31,558 nt of DNA from Branchiostoma floridae (Eukaryota; Chordata; Leptocardii; Amphioxiformes; Branchiostomatidae), in assembly GCF_000003815.2 (NCBI RefSeq), contig NC_049981.1:19158259-19189816 (forward strand), in the 5' to 3' direction. The notes under the pieces are model-generated. The model saw only the letters and a program-made list of their open reading frames with translations. It ran no database searches and was not told the origin of the DNA. Made by a program: the position numbers and the translations under genes. Shown here one piece after another: positions 22,291 to 31,465 of the stretch (position 1 is its first letter; every line of letters starts with the position of its first letter).

Positions 22291-23159
22291 GTAGGACACA
22301 GTTTTCTTTTCTAACGTATTTACTATCGCTCTCACGCTGTATCCAGTTTTATGGTGCCGGAAAGAAGGAAGTGTGGGGCACATGATTCTCAACAATAAAA
22401 TCACTGCTGTGATGGATTAAGAGCTATAGTAGACAACTTTACATCCCTGTAGAAAGGTTAGAATTTATTGCTGGCAAATTTATCACTGTTCTGAGTCGTG
22501 TAAAGAATTTTGTGAAACGTCTAGAGGGAATGTAAAAAATCTACTTTTTACAGCTGAAAATTTGTTATTCTGATTGTGTTTACACCTGATTTTGTGAGGA
22601 CCTTTTCATGTTGATATCCAACCAAATGTTAACACTTTGCATCATTCATTTACATTCATCCAACCCACTCATCATTCAAAATGGGGGCCTTTTTATTTTC
22701 TACTGCTTTCAAAGTAGAAGTCAAACCTGGCATTAGTAACGCTAATTCAGAACTTCTTATAGGCTAGCAACATATATTCATTTTTGTTTCACTTGTATGC
22801 TTTATGCTTTGCTTTATGCTTGTACACTATTAATATTTGTTCTTCATTTGCCATTAGCCTAGGGGCATGAATTTGCAATAAACGTTTATCACAACAGTGA
22901 TATTCATTCATTGTAAAGCATTCTGCTAAAATAGCACGACTTGCTGAAAACATTTCACTTTGTCTACTTTTGTATGCTGCACCCACAGAATACTAGATGT
23001 TATCAATTTACAAAGATATCTGTAAAATTTATGCTCACTATTGATTAGTTGGTAACCTTGTGTTAATCACTGTGCAAACATTGATGCTGCCAACATTGAC
23101 TTTGAGGGACAGTTCGACCTTGGTTGGAGGAGAGCATGGTGGATGTGGTTGGTATGAAA

Positions 23160-23330
23160 TCACTGACCCGCATTAAGGGTGGTTTTCGGTGAAAATAGAT
23201 CTTCATCAAGGTCATTGATCTCCTCGTTTTCTGCTTGAGGACCCGGTCCATTAAGGTTGATGTTCAAGAACATTCCATCTTCCTCGCCATCCTCTCGCAA
23301 GACTCGTAATCTTGAGGACATCACGGACAT
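23160..23330 (-). CDS. Unrecognised acidic ORF, antisense in DLG5 intron 2
   Basis: Minus-strand frame with an ATG at 23330 and stop at 23160 (56 codons). The frame is actually open from 23396, where a TGA precedes it. The upstream part is a heptad-like amphipathic stretch ('IRLLQLCKLLSVLNQLMSVM'). It is followed by 'RLRVLREDGEEDGMFLNINL' and an acidic C-terminus 'ENEEINDLDEDLFSP'. Composition and codon use look more protein-like than neighbouring shadow ORFs, but I recognise no family. It may be the terminal exon or relic of an unknown protein. Weak evidence. Confidence 0.2.
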   Translation of the reverse strand: MSVMSSRLRVLREDGEEDGMFLNINLNGPGPQAENEEINDLDEDLFSPKTTLNAGQ

Positions 23331-23746
23331 TAACTGATTTAAGACGGAAAGCAATTTGCAAAGTTGTAACAGTCGGATTTGTTGTGTTACCTCTGCTCAG
23401 TCTGTGATGAAATTTTCATGAACTGGTTGACCACCTTGTATTGGGGCAAATCCCAGGGATTGTAACAGGAAAATTGCTTTCTGTCCGCTGACACCCGTAT
23501 TGGATTGGAGTCCTGTATTGCTGTGGTACAAATGTGGGATTCATTGTGACCGAGTCGGCTTTGATCAGCTATTCTGTCTGATTAATGGACAGTGGAAGCT
23601 TGTCTTATATAGCTTCGCTGCCTTTACTAGATGGGTGTAAAGCTATTGTGACATTACATTAATGGTGGGCTGATAAAAGTAGTTTTTCTTCTTACATTAT
23701 CGTTGAAGTGTAACGTTATAGCACGTGATGTCTATATTAGTGTTAC

Positions 23747-24098
23747 CAGGGCTTGAAATTTATTTTTGCCAATAAGTGCCCTAGTGCACTTGACTAGAAA
23801 TTTAGGTGCCCAAAAAAATGTTGTTTGGGTGCACAGAATAAAGCAGAAAGTCAGTACAACCTGACAAAATAGTTTTCAGCTTTGAAAATTGCATTGAACC
23901 CCAATTCTTCAGTCAGCTTCAAAATCTTAAATATGTTATGTAACAAAGGTTTTTTTAATATTGACACTTGATGTCAAGAATATGCTGTATACGAATATCG
24001 CTAGTATACAACGTTATGCAAATATCTGACCACAGTCAAAAATTAAGTGTAGTTTTAGGTGTGCAAAAGTGCTTATGCACAGAGTATTTCAAGCCCTG
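23747..24098 (+). mobile_element. 352-bp MITE with CAGGGCTTGAAAT ends
   Basis: Perfect 13-bp terminal inverted repeats: CAGGGCTTGAAAT at 23747 and ATTTCAAGCCCTG at 24086-24098. No ORF of note inside. CAGGG...CCCTG termini occur in hAT-like nonautonomous elements, but I could not find an exact 8-bp target duplication (AGTGTTAC on the left, AATTGTTA on the right), so the superfamily is open. Subterminal sequences on both sides contain GTGCAC-type motifs. Confidence 0.55.
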
Positions 24099-24596
24099 AA
24101 TTGTTACAAATATCCCGGGGAGACAAAAACATCCCACAGGTTTGAAAATCGTGTTTCTGCATCCCGTCACAGAAAGGGTAATTTGCCCCCAGGCAGCTTG
24201 AACATGGCTCGTTACAACTCTATTGTTATTCCTGACACAACATTAGAGTATTACTATTAGTCTTTCCATTTGATGGTATTCTGAGCCGACTTTTGATCAT
24301 AAGTGGACGCCATAGCACGTAAGTTGTACCACACCCATTCTCTAATGCAGGTTAGAATGTTCTTGTTGTCAAAGTATGTTATGGTTCAGTTGTGTATAAT
24401 GCTGTTCCAGGCATCCCTTGTTCTTCACAAATGGGAAATACCTTGTATCCTGATAACAATTTGCCAACAAATCTGTCTCATTTGTCTCAGAAAAAAAAAC
24501 ATAATTCATTCATTCATGTAATTTAAGCATGCTGTTGCCTCAGGCAATGCATGTATGCATGGCTTGCTTGAAAAATACGAATATCTATGCACATAT

Positions 24597-24674
24597 CACA
24601 CACACAGACACACACGTGCACACATGCATAGAAATACACACACACAAACACACACAAGCACACATGCACACAAA
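24597..24674 (+). repeat. Interrupted CA microsatellite
   Basis: CA-rich tract of nearly 80 bp broken by GTGCA, TGCATAGAAATA and similar interruptions. It explains the apparent His/Thr-rich and Cys/Val-rich ORFs here. A second CA stub starts right after the gap at 18592. Confidence 0.85.
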
Positions 24675-25981
24675 AATACAGATATACCCACGAGTATACA
24701 TGTATATACTGATGGTTCATTATTTGAGAATAATCTGATATTTTGCTAGAGCTAACGAGTGTTTTATTGCACATTTCTATGCGATGTAAATCAACACCCA
24801 TAAGTGAAGTAGCTGTCAGCGGTCTCATGTTCAAATGTAAAATTATTTAGCCAAAAAGGTGCTTTTGACTTGCTAAGATCTGTACGTCTTATCAGGCCAG
24901 TGGACAAATGGCTTGCAGTGTCTATTAACAAGTGATTATGATAATCAAACTATCAAAGTAACACTTTCATTTTCGTTTCATGATGGCATAAAATCACTTT
25001 GACATGGAAGGTCAGTATCATGTGCTTGCTTATGCAGTAAGGACCACTTTCTACTAGATAGCTATTGCTGAGCGACCCTTGAGTGACCAAAATTGGATTT
25101 TTGCTACCCTTAAATTTTGTAATTGGAATATGACATAAAAGACAACAAAACAACAGGGTCCTAGCAAGGATTTTATTTTAGCATAATGATACTGTAATAA
25201 CAATGTAGTGGAGCGACTAGTCTGCGGGATAATGTGGTGGGGGGTTCTTCACTCTTCTACAGAGGAGATTTTAAAAATATTAAGTAAAAAGTTGGCATTC
25301 TAAGTTAGTTACTATGGGTATCCATTCTTTTTAAAACATATGAAATCAGATAGATTTTGTGTCAGTTTGGAAGGCCACATCATGTTTCATATGTCATCAG
25401 ACATTATTACACCAGTATATACAAGCAAAGTAACATTACTTTAGTCGGTGGTCCTCACTTAGTGTGGTAGTCACAAAATATAGCGTAGTGCTGAAACACA
25501 CAGATGTAAAAGCATTTGGTCTTTATCTAGTATGAAGTTCGTTGAGTGATGTGTCAAATCTTCGGTTGCTTAGCAGTTGCGGCATATAGTGGAACGGGGG
25601 TATAAAGAGAAAGGACATGCAAATTCTGAGTGTGTGTGTAGTGGCAGATGTAGGAGAGATAGTCTGGCAGGAAAGGCGGGTGTAATCCCTATCTAAGTAC
25701 AGAGGGCTTCTGGCACGCCTGATAAATAATGATGGTAACCTAGAGCCATCAGCTGCTGGCCCTGTAGGCTGTGATATGAATAGATCCTGGTGATAAGAAG
25801 ACTGCTATGAATATCCAGGGCTGTCTGTGTGATCGTCAGGGCTATTGTGTGTGTTCGCTATCTCCACTCCACAGTGTCAGTCGAGCTTACTGCTGTAATG
25901 AAACAGGCTGCAATGAATGTACGTCGTGTGGAAGGTAGGGGCCGAGACCATTCCACCAGTGCTACACAAGTCCGAATGCCC

Positions 25982-26034
25982 GGGGCAAGTGAAAGTGCAG
26001 ATTGGGCAAGTGCATGTCCTCTTGTACTTGCCCC
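25982..26034. repeat. Inverted repeat GGGGCAAGT / ACTTGCCCC
   Basis: Nine-base perfect arms at 25982-25990 and 26026-26034, with an extra internal GGGCAAGTG at 26004. It may be a remnant of a small element. Nothing else supports a function. Confidence 0.45.
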
Positions 26035-26088
26035 ATTGACACTGTGAATTTTCTGAGGGTTTTTTCCATGGATAGATATTGGTCTAGC

Positions 26089-26141
26089 CTGAGTATCAGC
26101 CCGGTTAGTTTAGTAGGTAAACTTACCAGGCTGATACTCAG
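26089..26141. repeat. 53-nt hairpin with two-mismatch 24-bp stem, intron 2
   Basis: CTGAGTATCAGCC (26089-26101) pairs exactly with GGCTGATACTCAG (26129-26141). The inner part GGTTAGTTTA pairs with TAAACTTACC with one mismatch, leaving a 5-base loop GTAGG. The 5' arm includes a tRNA A-box-like string (TTAGTTTAGTAGG), but no B box follows. Confidence 0.75.
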
Positions 26142-26667
26142 CTATATTGGCCCGCTAGCCTGACTAAATCCCGCTCCTAGCAGCTGCCCAACTGACCAGC
26201 CCTAGAAGCTTGTCAGACACCCGTGAACCTAGCTGCACTGTATAGAAATATTGTCATCTAGATTTCCGTGGAAAGCTTGTACGGGCCAGTAGATTTTTTT
26301 AAGGAGCTACACCTGTGAATCTGTAAAACCTTATCCAGCCTTGTCCACCACACATTGTTGGTATGGACATAAATGGTAGAATGCTAGAGTAGTGATCATC
26401 TTGTGTTAGTGCCAATGAAAAGTGTGATTTGTAATAACTCTATCCAAAAGCCTGTAAAGCTCAATATTTGTTCACAAGGGAAATCATAATGTTATGAAAT
26501 ACAGCTTCAGTGTTCCACAACTTTTCCCAGTATGCATATAAACAGGTCAACAAAGCACCAGGAGCAGTTGGAGAATTTGATAACTAGATGATGAGTTTTT
26601 TCTTGTATGTGTATTGCTTAACTCTTATGAAGATGTGTGGTCAAGTCATATATCAATGATAAGGATT

Positions 26668-26767
26668 NNNNNNNNNNNNNNNNNNNNNNNNNNNNNNNNN
26701 NNNNNNNNNNNNNNNNNNNNNNNNNNNNNNNNNNNNNNNNNNNNNNNNNNNNNNNNNNNNNNNNNNN
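26668..26767. other. Assembly gap, 100 N
   Basis: Exactly 100 N in intron 2. No coding sequence adjoins it. Confidence 0.95.
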
Positions 26768-27181
26768 ACTGTACAGTATACCGCTACTGTGAACTATCGC
26801 GAACTAAGAGAACAAGCCAAGCTAATTTTTGTTTCACAATCCCCCTCTACACATTAACTTGTCAATAACCTCATTGTTGAGACTATAAGTGACTGATTGG
26901 GTGGATTTAAATTAGGTCTTTCATTACCCATGGGGAAAATCAACACTTTGATAAATAGATGGACGGTATAAATTGTATGTCATTATCTGCCCTGACAGTG
27001 CAGGGTAAGGTAAACATGGCAACTCCTGGGTAAATATGGTGTCACATAGATGTTTCAATGATATCTCCTGGCTGAATATGGTATCACAGAAGTGTTCCAT
27101 GGACATGCAGTCAATACTTGAAATTTCATGTTCTGCAACTTTGTAAAAAGTAATTCAGTGCTGTGGTGATACCTACTCAGG

Positions 27182-27450
27182 GAGGGCTCCAAATACATTC
27201 TTAGGAATATAGGTACATGCCTAGAAATGTGGCTGCACATAAAAATATTTGGATGCACAATGTAAGTAATATGACAATATTTGGATGCACAATGTAAGTA
27301 ATATGACAAATGTGTTATCTTATTTTGTGACTCAAGGTTTGAAAACTATCTTGTGTAACCTACACATCTAGTGCACAGGTGCACACAGTCTAGCACAGTC
27401 CCTATTTTTGGTGCACAAAAGTGCATATACACCCAGTACTTTGAGCCCTG
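27182..27450 (+). mobile_element. Related shorter CAGGGCT-ended element
   Basis: The right end 'GTGCACAAAAGTGCATATAC...TACTTTGAGCCCTG' closely resembles the right end of the 23747-24098 element. The left end 'AGGGCTCCAAATAC' is an imperfect inverted match to it. It contains a 32-bp tandem duplication. The left boundary is less certain than the right one. Confidence 0.45.
27244..27307 (+). repeat. Tandem duplication, 32-bp unit, two exact copies
   Basis: The unit AATATTTGGATGCACAATGT plus AAGTAATATGAC occurs at 27244-27275 and again, identical, at 27276-27307. Identity suggests a recent slippage or duplication event inside the CAGGGCT-ended element. Confidence 0.85.
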
Positions 27451-28093
27451 CTACTGCTGGTATTCCAGACCCTGCCTGTATTGTGCTGTATTGATTTTGT
27501 CTGGGAGTTTGCTGGATAATGGGCACTGCCACACATCAGGGTCTCCTCAACACACATAAATCAATGGAAATTTTGGCCACTTGAGGGGTACAGTGGCACA
27601 GCCATGATTACTCATCAGAGTGGTGCCTTGGCATCCTGCAGACCAACATAGACGGGATCTAGCTTGTACAGTTCACTCACCAGGGCTATGTCCAGTTGTC
27701 TTTTTTTTTCATTTCACTCATTGTTTGGTAAACTGTGCAGTTCATTTTGTTCATCTTTTTAAATCAATTTCATATCACAAGCTCTTGACTTGTTGCCTGT
27801 GGACTGTAAAGCCAAACACATGAAAGCCTGTCGGTATAATCTGTTCATTTTCTCATCGGTCTAAAATCCAGTCCACTGATTTTTTTCAGGTCCCGTCCAA
27901 AAAGAAAAAAAACAGATTTGTACCCCTCGTAGGCTACAGTCTATGATGACAATGACAGATTAGTATCATCTAGTATCATGTTGGATTCATAATCTTTTTC
28001 ATGAATAAATAAAGGTTCAAATAAACATATATTGTGTCAGACACTTGCATGCTTACCTACAGGAGCAGCTGGCTGCACCATTACAATAGACTT

Positions 28094-28412
28094 GAGTTTT
28101 ATTTGCAAGTTCTTGCCCAAGGGCTAATTGCAACATGAAACAGTATGTTTAATTTGTCCCTGGATAAATAAAATAAAATAAATTGAAAATGGAGTGGAAA
28201 TATAAAAAGATTACAGTTAACAATAGTGACGAGTGAAACAAGTGACTTTTCTAATAAGGACTGCTATTGGATAAAAATGTAAGGTTTTTGTCATTTGACT
28301 TCTTTTTTGGTAGCAGTGGAAGAAAGAAGTATGCCACTTTTTCTGCAATGAGTAGGTTTGAGGAAGTGAACAAGGTTCTTGAAATTTTATTTTTGTCAGT
28401 AAATGTTTGGAA
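28094..28412 (-). mobile_element. LINE copy C, 3' end only, ends 80 bp before DLG5 exon 3
   Basis: Third copy of the same tail ('GTTTTATTTGCAAGTTCTTG', 'AGGGCTAATTGCAACATG'). It is followed by the 'GACTTCTTTTTTGGTAGCAG' and 'TTTTTGTCAGTAAATG' segments, which align with copy A at about 3078 and 3165. A short AT-rich stretch (AATAAAATAAAATAAATTG) at 28165-28185 is private to this copy. It lies in intron 2, close upstream of the exon 3 acceptor. Confidence 0.65.
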
Positions 28413-28493
28413 TTTTTTTATGTGTTAAAAGGAGTTTTGGAACAAAGTTTTGGAAGATATCCATGCTGACTGCTTTATCCTAATTCCTTGTAG

Positions 28494-29258
28494 GTCGCAG
28501 TGGAAGATACCAACCCGTGATGTCCGGAGGGTCCAAAGGGTCCAAGCACAACACCATGGGGAGCCACCCCGCCCAGAGTGATGAGATCACCCTGCTTAGC
28601 CTGCAGCTTCAAAAGATGCAGAGTGAGCGGGACAATCTCCGCAGGAAGATCAAAGTGTATGAGAGCGGCTCCAAACCGTTGAGTAGCCATGACTACGAGC
28701 GGATCAATGCACAGTGCTCTGAGGCGATGGCCGAGCTGGATTCCTTGAAGCGACAGCACGTGAATACAGTAGAGAGGTGTGACCAGGCAATAAAGGAGGC
28801 AGACTATCACAGGAACCTGGAGAACAAACTCATGCACGAACAGACAGAGTTAAGACACGAGATGGAGGTTCTGAAACAGCACGAGATGGAAGCGGTCTCT
28901 GACAGGAATCGCTACCTTCAAGAACTGAGCGAGTTGAAGCGTATCCGAGAGGAAGAGCAACAGGAGATGGAGGACTTGCGCAACCAACAGCGGCAGGTCA
29001 TTCGGGAAAGTGGCTCCTCCGAGATCCTGAACCAAATGTACGACACTGCCGTGAACAAACTGGATGATTTAAGGAAAGACTATGACACCGTGAGGAGACG
29101 GTATGCAGACTTGATGGCTAAATACAGTACCTCCATCAGTCGTCTTGAAAAGGCAGAGGAGGACAATCGCAGGCTAAAGGCAGAGAAAGAAGCATTCCAG
29201 GACGAGAGGAACGCGGCCATAAATGAAAGAAACTGCCTAAAACAGCAATGTACCGCTG
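28494..29258 (+). CDS. DLG5: DLG5 exon 3 (3' end in gap): Takusan-like and coiled-coil region
   Basis: Long coding exon after the acceptor CTAATTCCTTGTAG. The first two bases complete codon 123, and the frame is open to the assembly gap at 29259 (residues 124-377). It begins GRSGRYQPV. From about residue 152 it becomes a heptad-rich coiled coil. Diagnostic DLG5 stretches are 'DEITLLSLQLQKMQSERDNL' (about 152-171), 'DYERINAQCSEAMAELDSL' and 'GSSEILNQMYDTAVNKLDDL', all closely resembling the vertebrate protein. The first part corresponds to the Takusan-type region of DLG5. Coiled coils of this kind mediate self-association and partner binding. GTG and ATG codons at 28517 and 28520 are internal, not starts. 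The donor is hidden in the N run. A LINE remnant ends roughly 80 bp upstream, close to the acceptor. Confidence 0.93.
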
Positions 29259-29837
29259 NNNNNNNNNNNNNNNNNNNNNNNNNNNNNNNNNNNNNNNNNN
29301 NNNNNNNNNNNNNNNNNNNNNNNNNNNNNNNNNNNNNNNNNNNNNNNNNNNNNNNNNNNNNNNNNNNNNNNNNNNNNNNNNNNNNNNNNNNNNNNNNNNN
29401 NNNNNNNNNNNNNNNNNNNNNNNNNNNNNNNNNNNNNNNNNNNNNNNNNNNNNNNNNNNNNNNNNNNNNNNNNNNNNNNNNNNNNNNNNNNNNNNNNNNN
29501 NNNNNNNNNNNNNNNNNNNNNNNNNNNNNNNNNNNNNNNNNNNNNNNNNNNNNNNNNNNNNNNNNNNNNNNNNNNNNNNNNNNNNNNNNNNNNNNNNNNN
29601 NNNNNNNNNNNNNNNNNNNNNNNNNNNNNNNNNNNNNNNNNNNNNNNNNNNNNNNNNNNNNNNNNNNNNNNNNNNNNNNNNNNNNNNNNNNNNNNNNNNN
29701 NNNNNNNNNNNNNNNNNNNNNNNNNNNNNNNNNNNNNNNNNNNNNNNNNNNNNNNNNNNNNNNNNNNNNNNNNNNNNNNNNNNNNNNNNNNNNNNNNNNN
29801 NNNNNNNNNNNNNNNNNNNNNNNNNNNNNNNNNNNNN
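29259..29837. other. Assembly gap, 579 N, inside DLG5 coding sequence
   Basis: A sized gap that removes the middle of the coiled coil, the donor of exon 3 and possibly further exons. Any ORF called across it is artificial. Confidence 0.95.
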
Positions 29838-29936
29838 CAATGAGTTGGACAGAAAATATTTAAAGCTGGAGACATCCCTGTCTGGATTTAGTTAGGAAGT
29901 GCATTGAGTCCCTGTTTCTGCTGTGCCTCCCCCCAG
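29838..29936 (+). other. End of the intron before the post-gap exon
   Basis: Ninety-nine bases between the N run and the acceptor at 29936. It includes a good polypyrimidine tract and no donor compatible with a normal-length intron, so it is read as intron 3' end. Confidence 0.6.
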
Positions 29937-30069
29937 GGAGCGGCTGGAGAGTATGCTGGAGAAGGAGGCTCGCATGAAGCAGCTGATGGCCCATCACAGC
30001 AGGGACTCCGCCATCGATGCAGACAGCCAGGAGTGGGAGATGGAAACTGTGGAGTTCAAGAGAGACAGG
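29937..30069 (+). CDS. DLG5: DLG5 exon after gap: end of coiled coil and PDZ1 linker
   Basis: Internal exon with a strong acceptor (TGCCTCCCCCCAG at 29924-29936) and donor GTAGGG. The first base is the third base of a split codon, followed by 44 full codons: ERLESMLEKEARMKQLMAHH, SRDSAIDADSQEWEMETVEF, then KRDR. This is the very conserved DLG5 segment joining the coiled coil to PDZ1. It is recognisable by the 'LEKEAR..QLMAH..DSAID.DS.EWE' pattern, whose second part probably serves as a regulatory linker (inference). It ends in phase 0, matching the next exon. The missing sequence between exon 3 and this exon must contain coding bases equal to 1 modulo 3. Other exons may lie inside the 579-N gap, so exon numbering is uncertain from here. 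Confidence 0.93.
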
Positions 30070-30194
30070 GTAGGGATATAGGATTGGACAGTTGGAGTAA
30101 TTCTAATGAAATAAACTCAGCTTTTCACCATCTTGGTCTGTCAGAACCATTTGTGTTTAAAAAGAGCCATGTGTGACTGTTGTGTGTGTTGCAG

Positions 30195-30322
30195 AGTGAC
30201 ATGGACATGTCGGAGCTGGGGTTTGACATTGGAGTTGGCAGTGACGACCTCCACAGTCCTAACGACTCCCCCATCATCGTCACCAAGGTCAACAAGGGCA
30301 GTGTGGTGGACGGTAGACTCAG
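30195..30322 (+). CDS. DLG5: DLG5 exon: first part of PDZ1
   Basis: Exon between acceptor GTGTGTTGCAG and donor GTACAG, starting in phase 0. It reads SDMDMSELGFDIGVGSDDLH, then SPNDSPIIVTKVNKGSVVDG, then RL plus two bases of an Arg codon. 'ELGFDI' is at the position of the PDZ carboxylate-binding loop (GLGF-like), and 'IIVTKVNKGSVVDGRL' is the strand-helix segment. This matches the first, somewhat divergent PDZ of DLG5 proteins. PDZ domains bind C-terminal peptides of membrane or junction proteins. The intron before it is only 125 bp, in contrast with the kilobase introns at the 5' end. Confidence 0.92.
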
Positions 30323-30528
30323 GTACAGAACCTATAAACATAGACAAAAGGATGTGCTGCATAGAATTGGCATCTTGATCCTACTCATGCTCAATCTCCA
30401 TTGAGTTGCACAACAGTCAGGGAAAATTGACACTGATTTTACTTTTGAAAACTCACAAAAGCAAAATATTGTGATATCTTACAATTACAATTTTATACAT
30501 GTAATCAAGTACTGATTTTTTCCTGCAG

Positions 30529-30631
30529 AGAAAATGACCGCTTGTTGCAAGTTAACGACGTGCCACTGACCAATGCAGACCGCAGCACCGCCTTGCAGGC
30601 TGTCCGGAACTGCGGCAGGGTCATCAATATG
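30529..30631 (+). CDS. DLG5: DLG5 exon: middle of PDZ1
   Basis: Exon between acceptor TTTTTTCCTGCAG and donor GTGGGC. One base completes the Arg codon begun in the previous exon, then ENDRLLQVNDVPLTNADRST followed by ALQAVRNCGRVINM. It encodes the 'L..ND.LL.VNDV.L' strand and second helix of a PDZ fold ('RSTALQAVRNCG'), and ends in phase 0 in the last strand. The translated junctions on both sides give continuous PDZ sequence: GRLR/ENDRLLQVND and VINM/VVKRRR. This confirms the splice choices. Confidence 0.93.
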
Positions 30632-30751
30632 GTGGGCAGTAGTGTTATTATATGTCTTTGAATGTCATGTTTCTAATAAAAGCTGAAAAACAGTATTCTT
30701 TGTTTTTTTCATCAGACTTAAGCTTTTGGTTCTGGCTTGTTGCTCCCCCAG

Positions 30752-30824
30752 GTTGTTAAAAGAAGACGTCTGTCAAGTGGAAAATTGTTGCAGCCAGTTC
30801 ACCTGAACCTCACGGGTGGAAAAG
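30752..30824 (+). CDS. DLG5: DLG5 exon: end of PDZ1 and link to PDZ2
   Basis: Exon between acceptor TTGCTCCCCCAG and donor GTAATA. It starts in phase 0 with VVKRRRLSSGKLLQPVHLNL and continues TGGKG, ending with one base of the next codon. VVKRRR is the final PDZ1 strand plus a basic patch. 'LLQPVHLNLTGGKG' begins the first strand of PDZ2, so the two PDZ domains are nearly back to back, as in other DLG5 proteins. Its 73-nt length gives phase 1 at the 3' end, which matches the next exon. Confidence 0.92.
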
Positions 30825-31224
30825 GTAATAGTCTCAGTTTTCCCTGCTGAGCTCGCTGGAAGAAGTGGCTCGGCATGAGAAAGCTGATTTTCTGTCCTAA
30901 GATTAGTAAGAATAAATGACCATTGCAAATATATAGCTGTCTGCCTCTGGTGCCATGGAATCAGTACAGGAGCAACAGTTGTTATAGTGAATTGGAATTA
31001 AGGAATAAAACAGGAAACTTTGTGTGTACATGTCACAGAATAAAGTTTGTACAATAATGATAGTGAATGTACATATGCAGGCTTTTGTCTAGTATCCATG
31101 CAGGGGAGTACTTTAAGTCAAAAAGTGTAAAAACTTCGGAATCCAGAAATGTACTTTGCGACCCTGTGGCATACGGTAGCAAAGGATTTTGAGATGCATT
31201 TCATGAGTGCTGTTTTCATTGCAG

Positions 31225-31325
31225 ACATTGGCATGAGTTTTGATTCCGGGATCTTCATCAGTAACATTGTTCCTGGTGGAGTGGCAGCAAAGGAGGGCCT
31301 GTCTGTGGGAGACAGGATCATTAAT
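31225..31325 (+). CDS. DLG5: DLG5 exon: first part of PDZ2 (gene continues past window)
   Basis: Exon after acceptor GTTTTCATTGCAG and before the consensus donor GTGAGT. Two bases complete an Asp codon, then IGMSFDSGIFISNIVPGGVA followed by AKEGLSVGDRIIN. The pattern 'IG(M/I)S...GIFI..I.PGG.AA.EG.L.VGDRI' is a canonical PDZ core with its ligand-binding loop (GDIGMS). The exon ends in phase 0 right before the usual 'VNG' of the following strand. This is the last exon visible. In known family members the protein continues with further PDZ domains, an SH3 and a guanylate-kinase-like domain. Confidence 0.92.
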
Positions 31326-31465
31326 GTGAGTAATTATCTACTTAGTACCTCATTAGATTAGGGTGCATTACAGAAGTGCGGATGCTTTGACTAGAGGCTC
31401 TGGTGTTGATTTTGAGAATTTAGAGCAAGCTGTGTCAGATGGGGCCCTATGGTGTGGTTTATGTA

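Larger units (their letters stand above)
22291..28493 (+). other. DLG5 intron 2 (about 6.2 kb)
   Basis: Bounded by GTAGGA and CCTTGTAG. Holds two CAGGGCT-ended elements, the CA tract, a hairpin, an inverted repeat, LINE copy C, one 100-N gap and an antisense acidic ORF. The stretches 22291-23159, 24675-25981 and 27451-28093 contain nothing I can assign. Confidence 0.75.
30070..31224 (+). other. Short PDZ-region introns
   Basis: Four introns at 30070-30194 (125 bp), 30323-30528 (206 bp), 30632-30751 (120 bp) and 30825-31224 (400 bp), separated by the listed exons. All have GT/AG ends, and nothing else is visible in them. The following intron starts at 31326. Confidence 0.85.

Noticed and set aside
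24523-24834. ORFs rich in Cys/Val or His/Thr
   Set aside because: They are translations of the CA microsatellite.
26089-26170. Possible tRNA gene
   Set aside because: An A-box-like string is present but there is no B box and no cloverleaf; the hairpin pairing is a better description.
28517-29863. Single 448-codon ORF through the 579-N gap
   Set aside because: The N run makes it artificial. The real exon starts at 28494 and its end is hidden; the tail after the gap is not in established frame.
29838-29895. Coiled-coil-like peptide NELDRKYLKLETSL right after the gap
   Set aside because: It ends in a stop, and the only GT nearby would leave a 46-bp intron, so it is read as intron.
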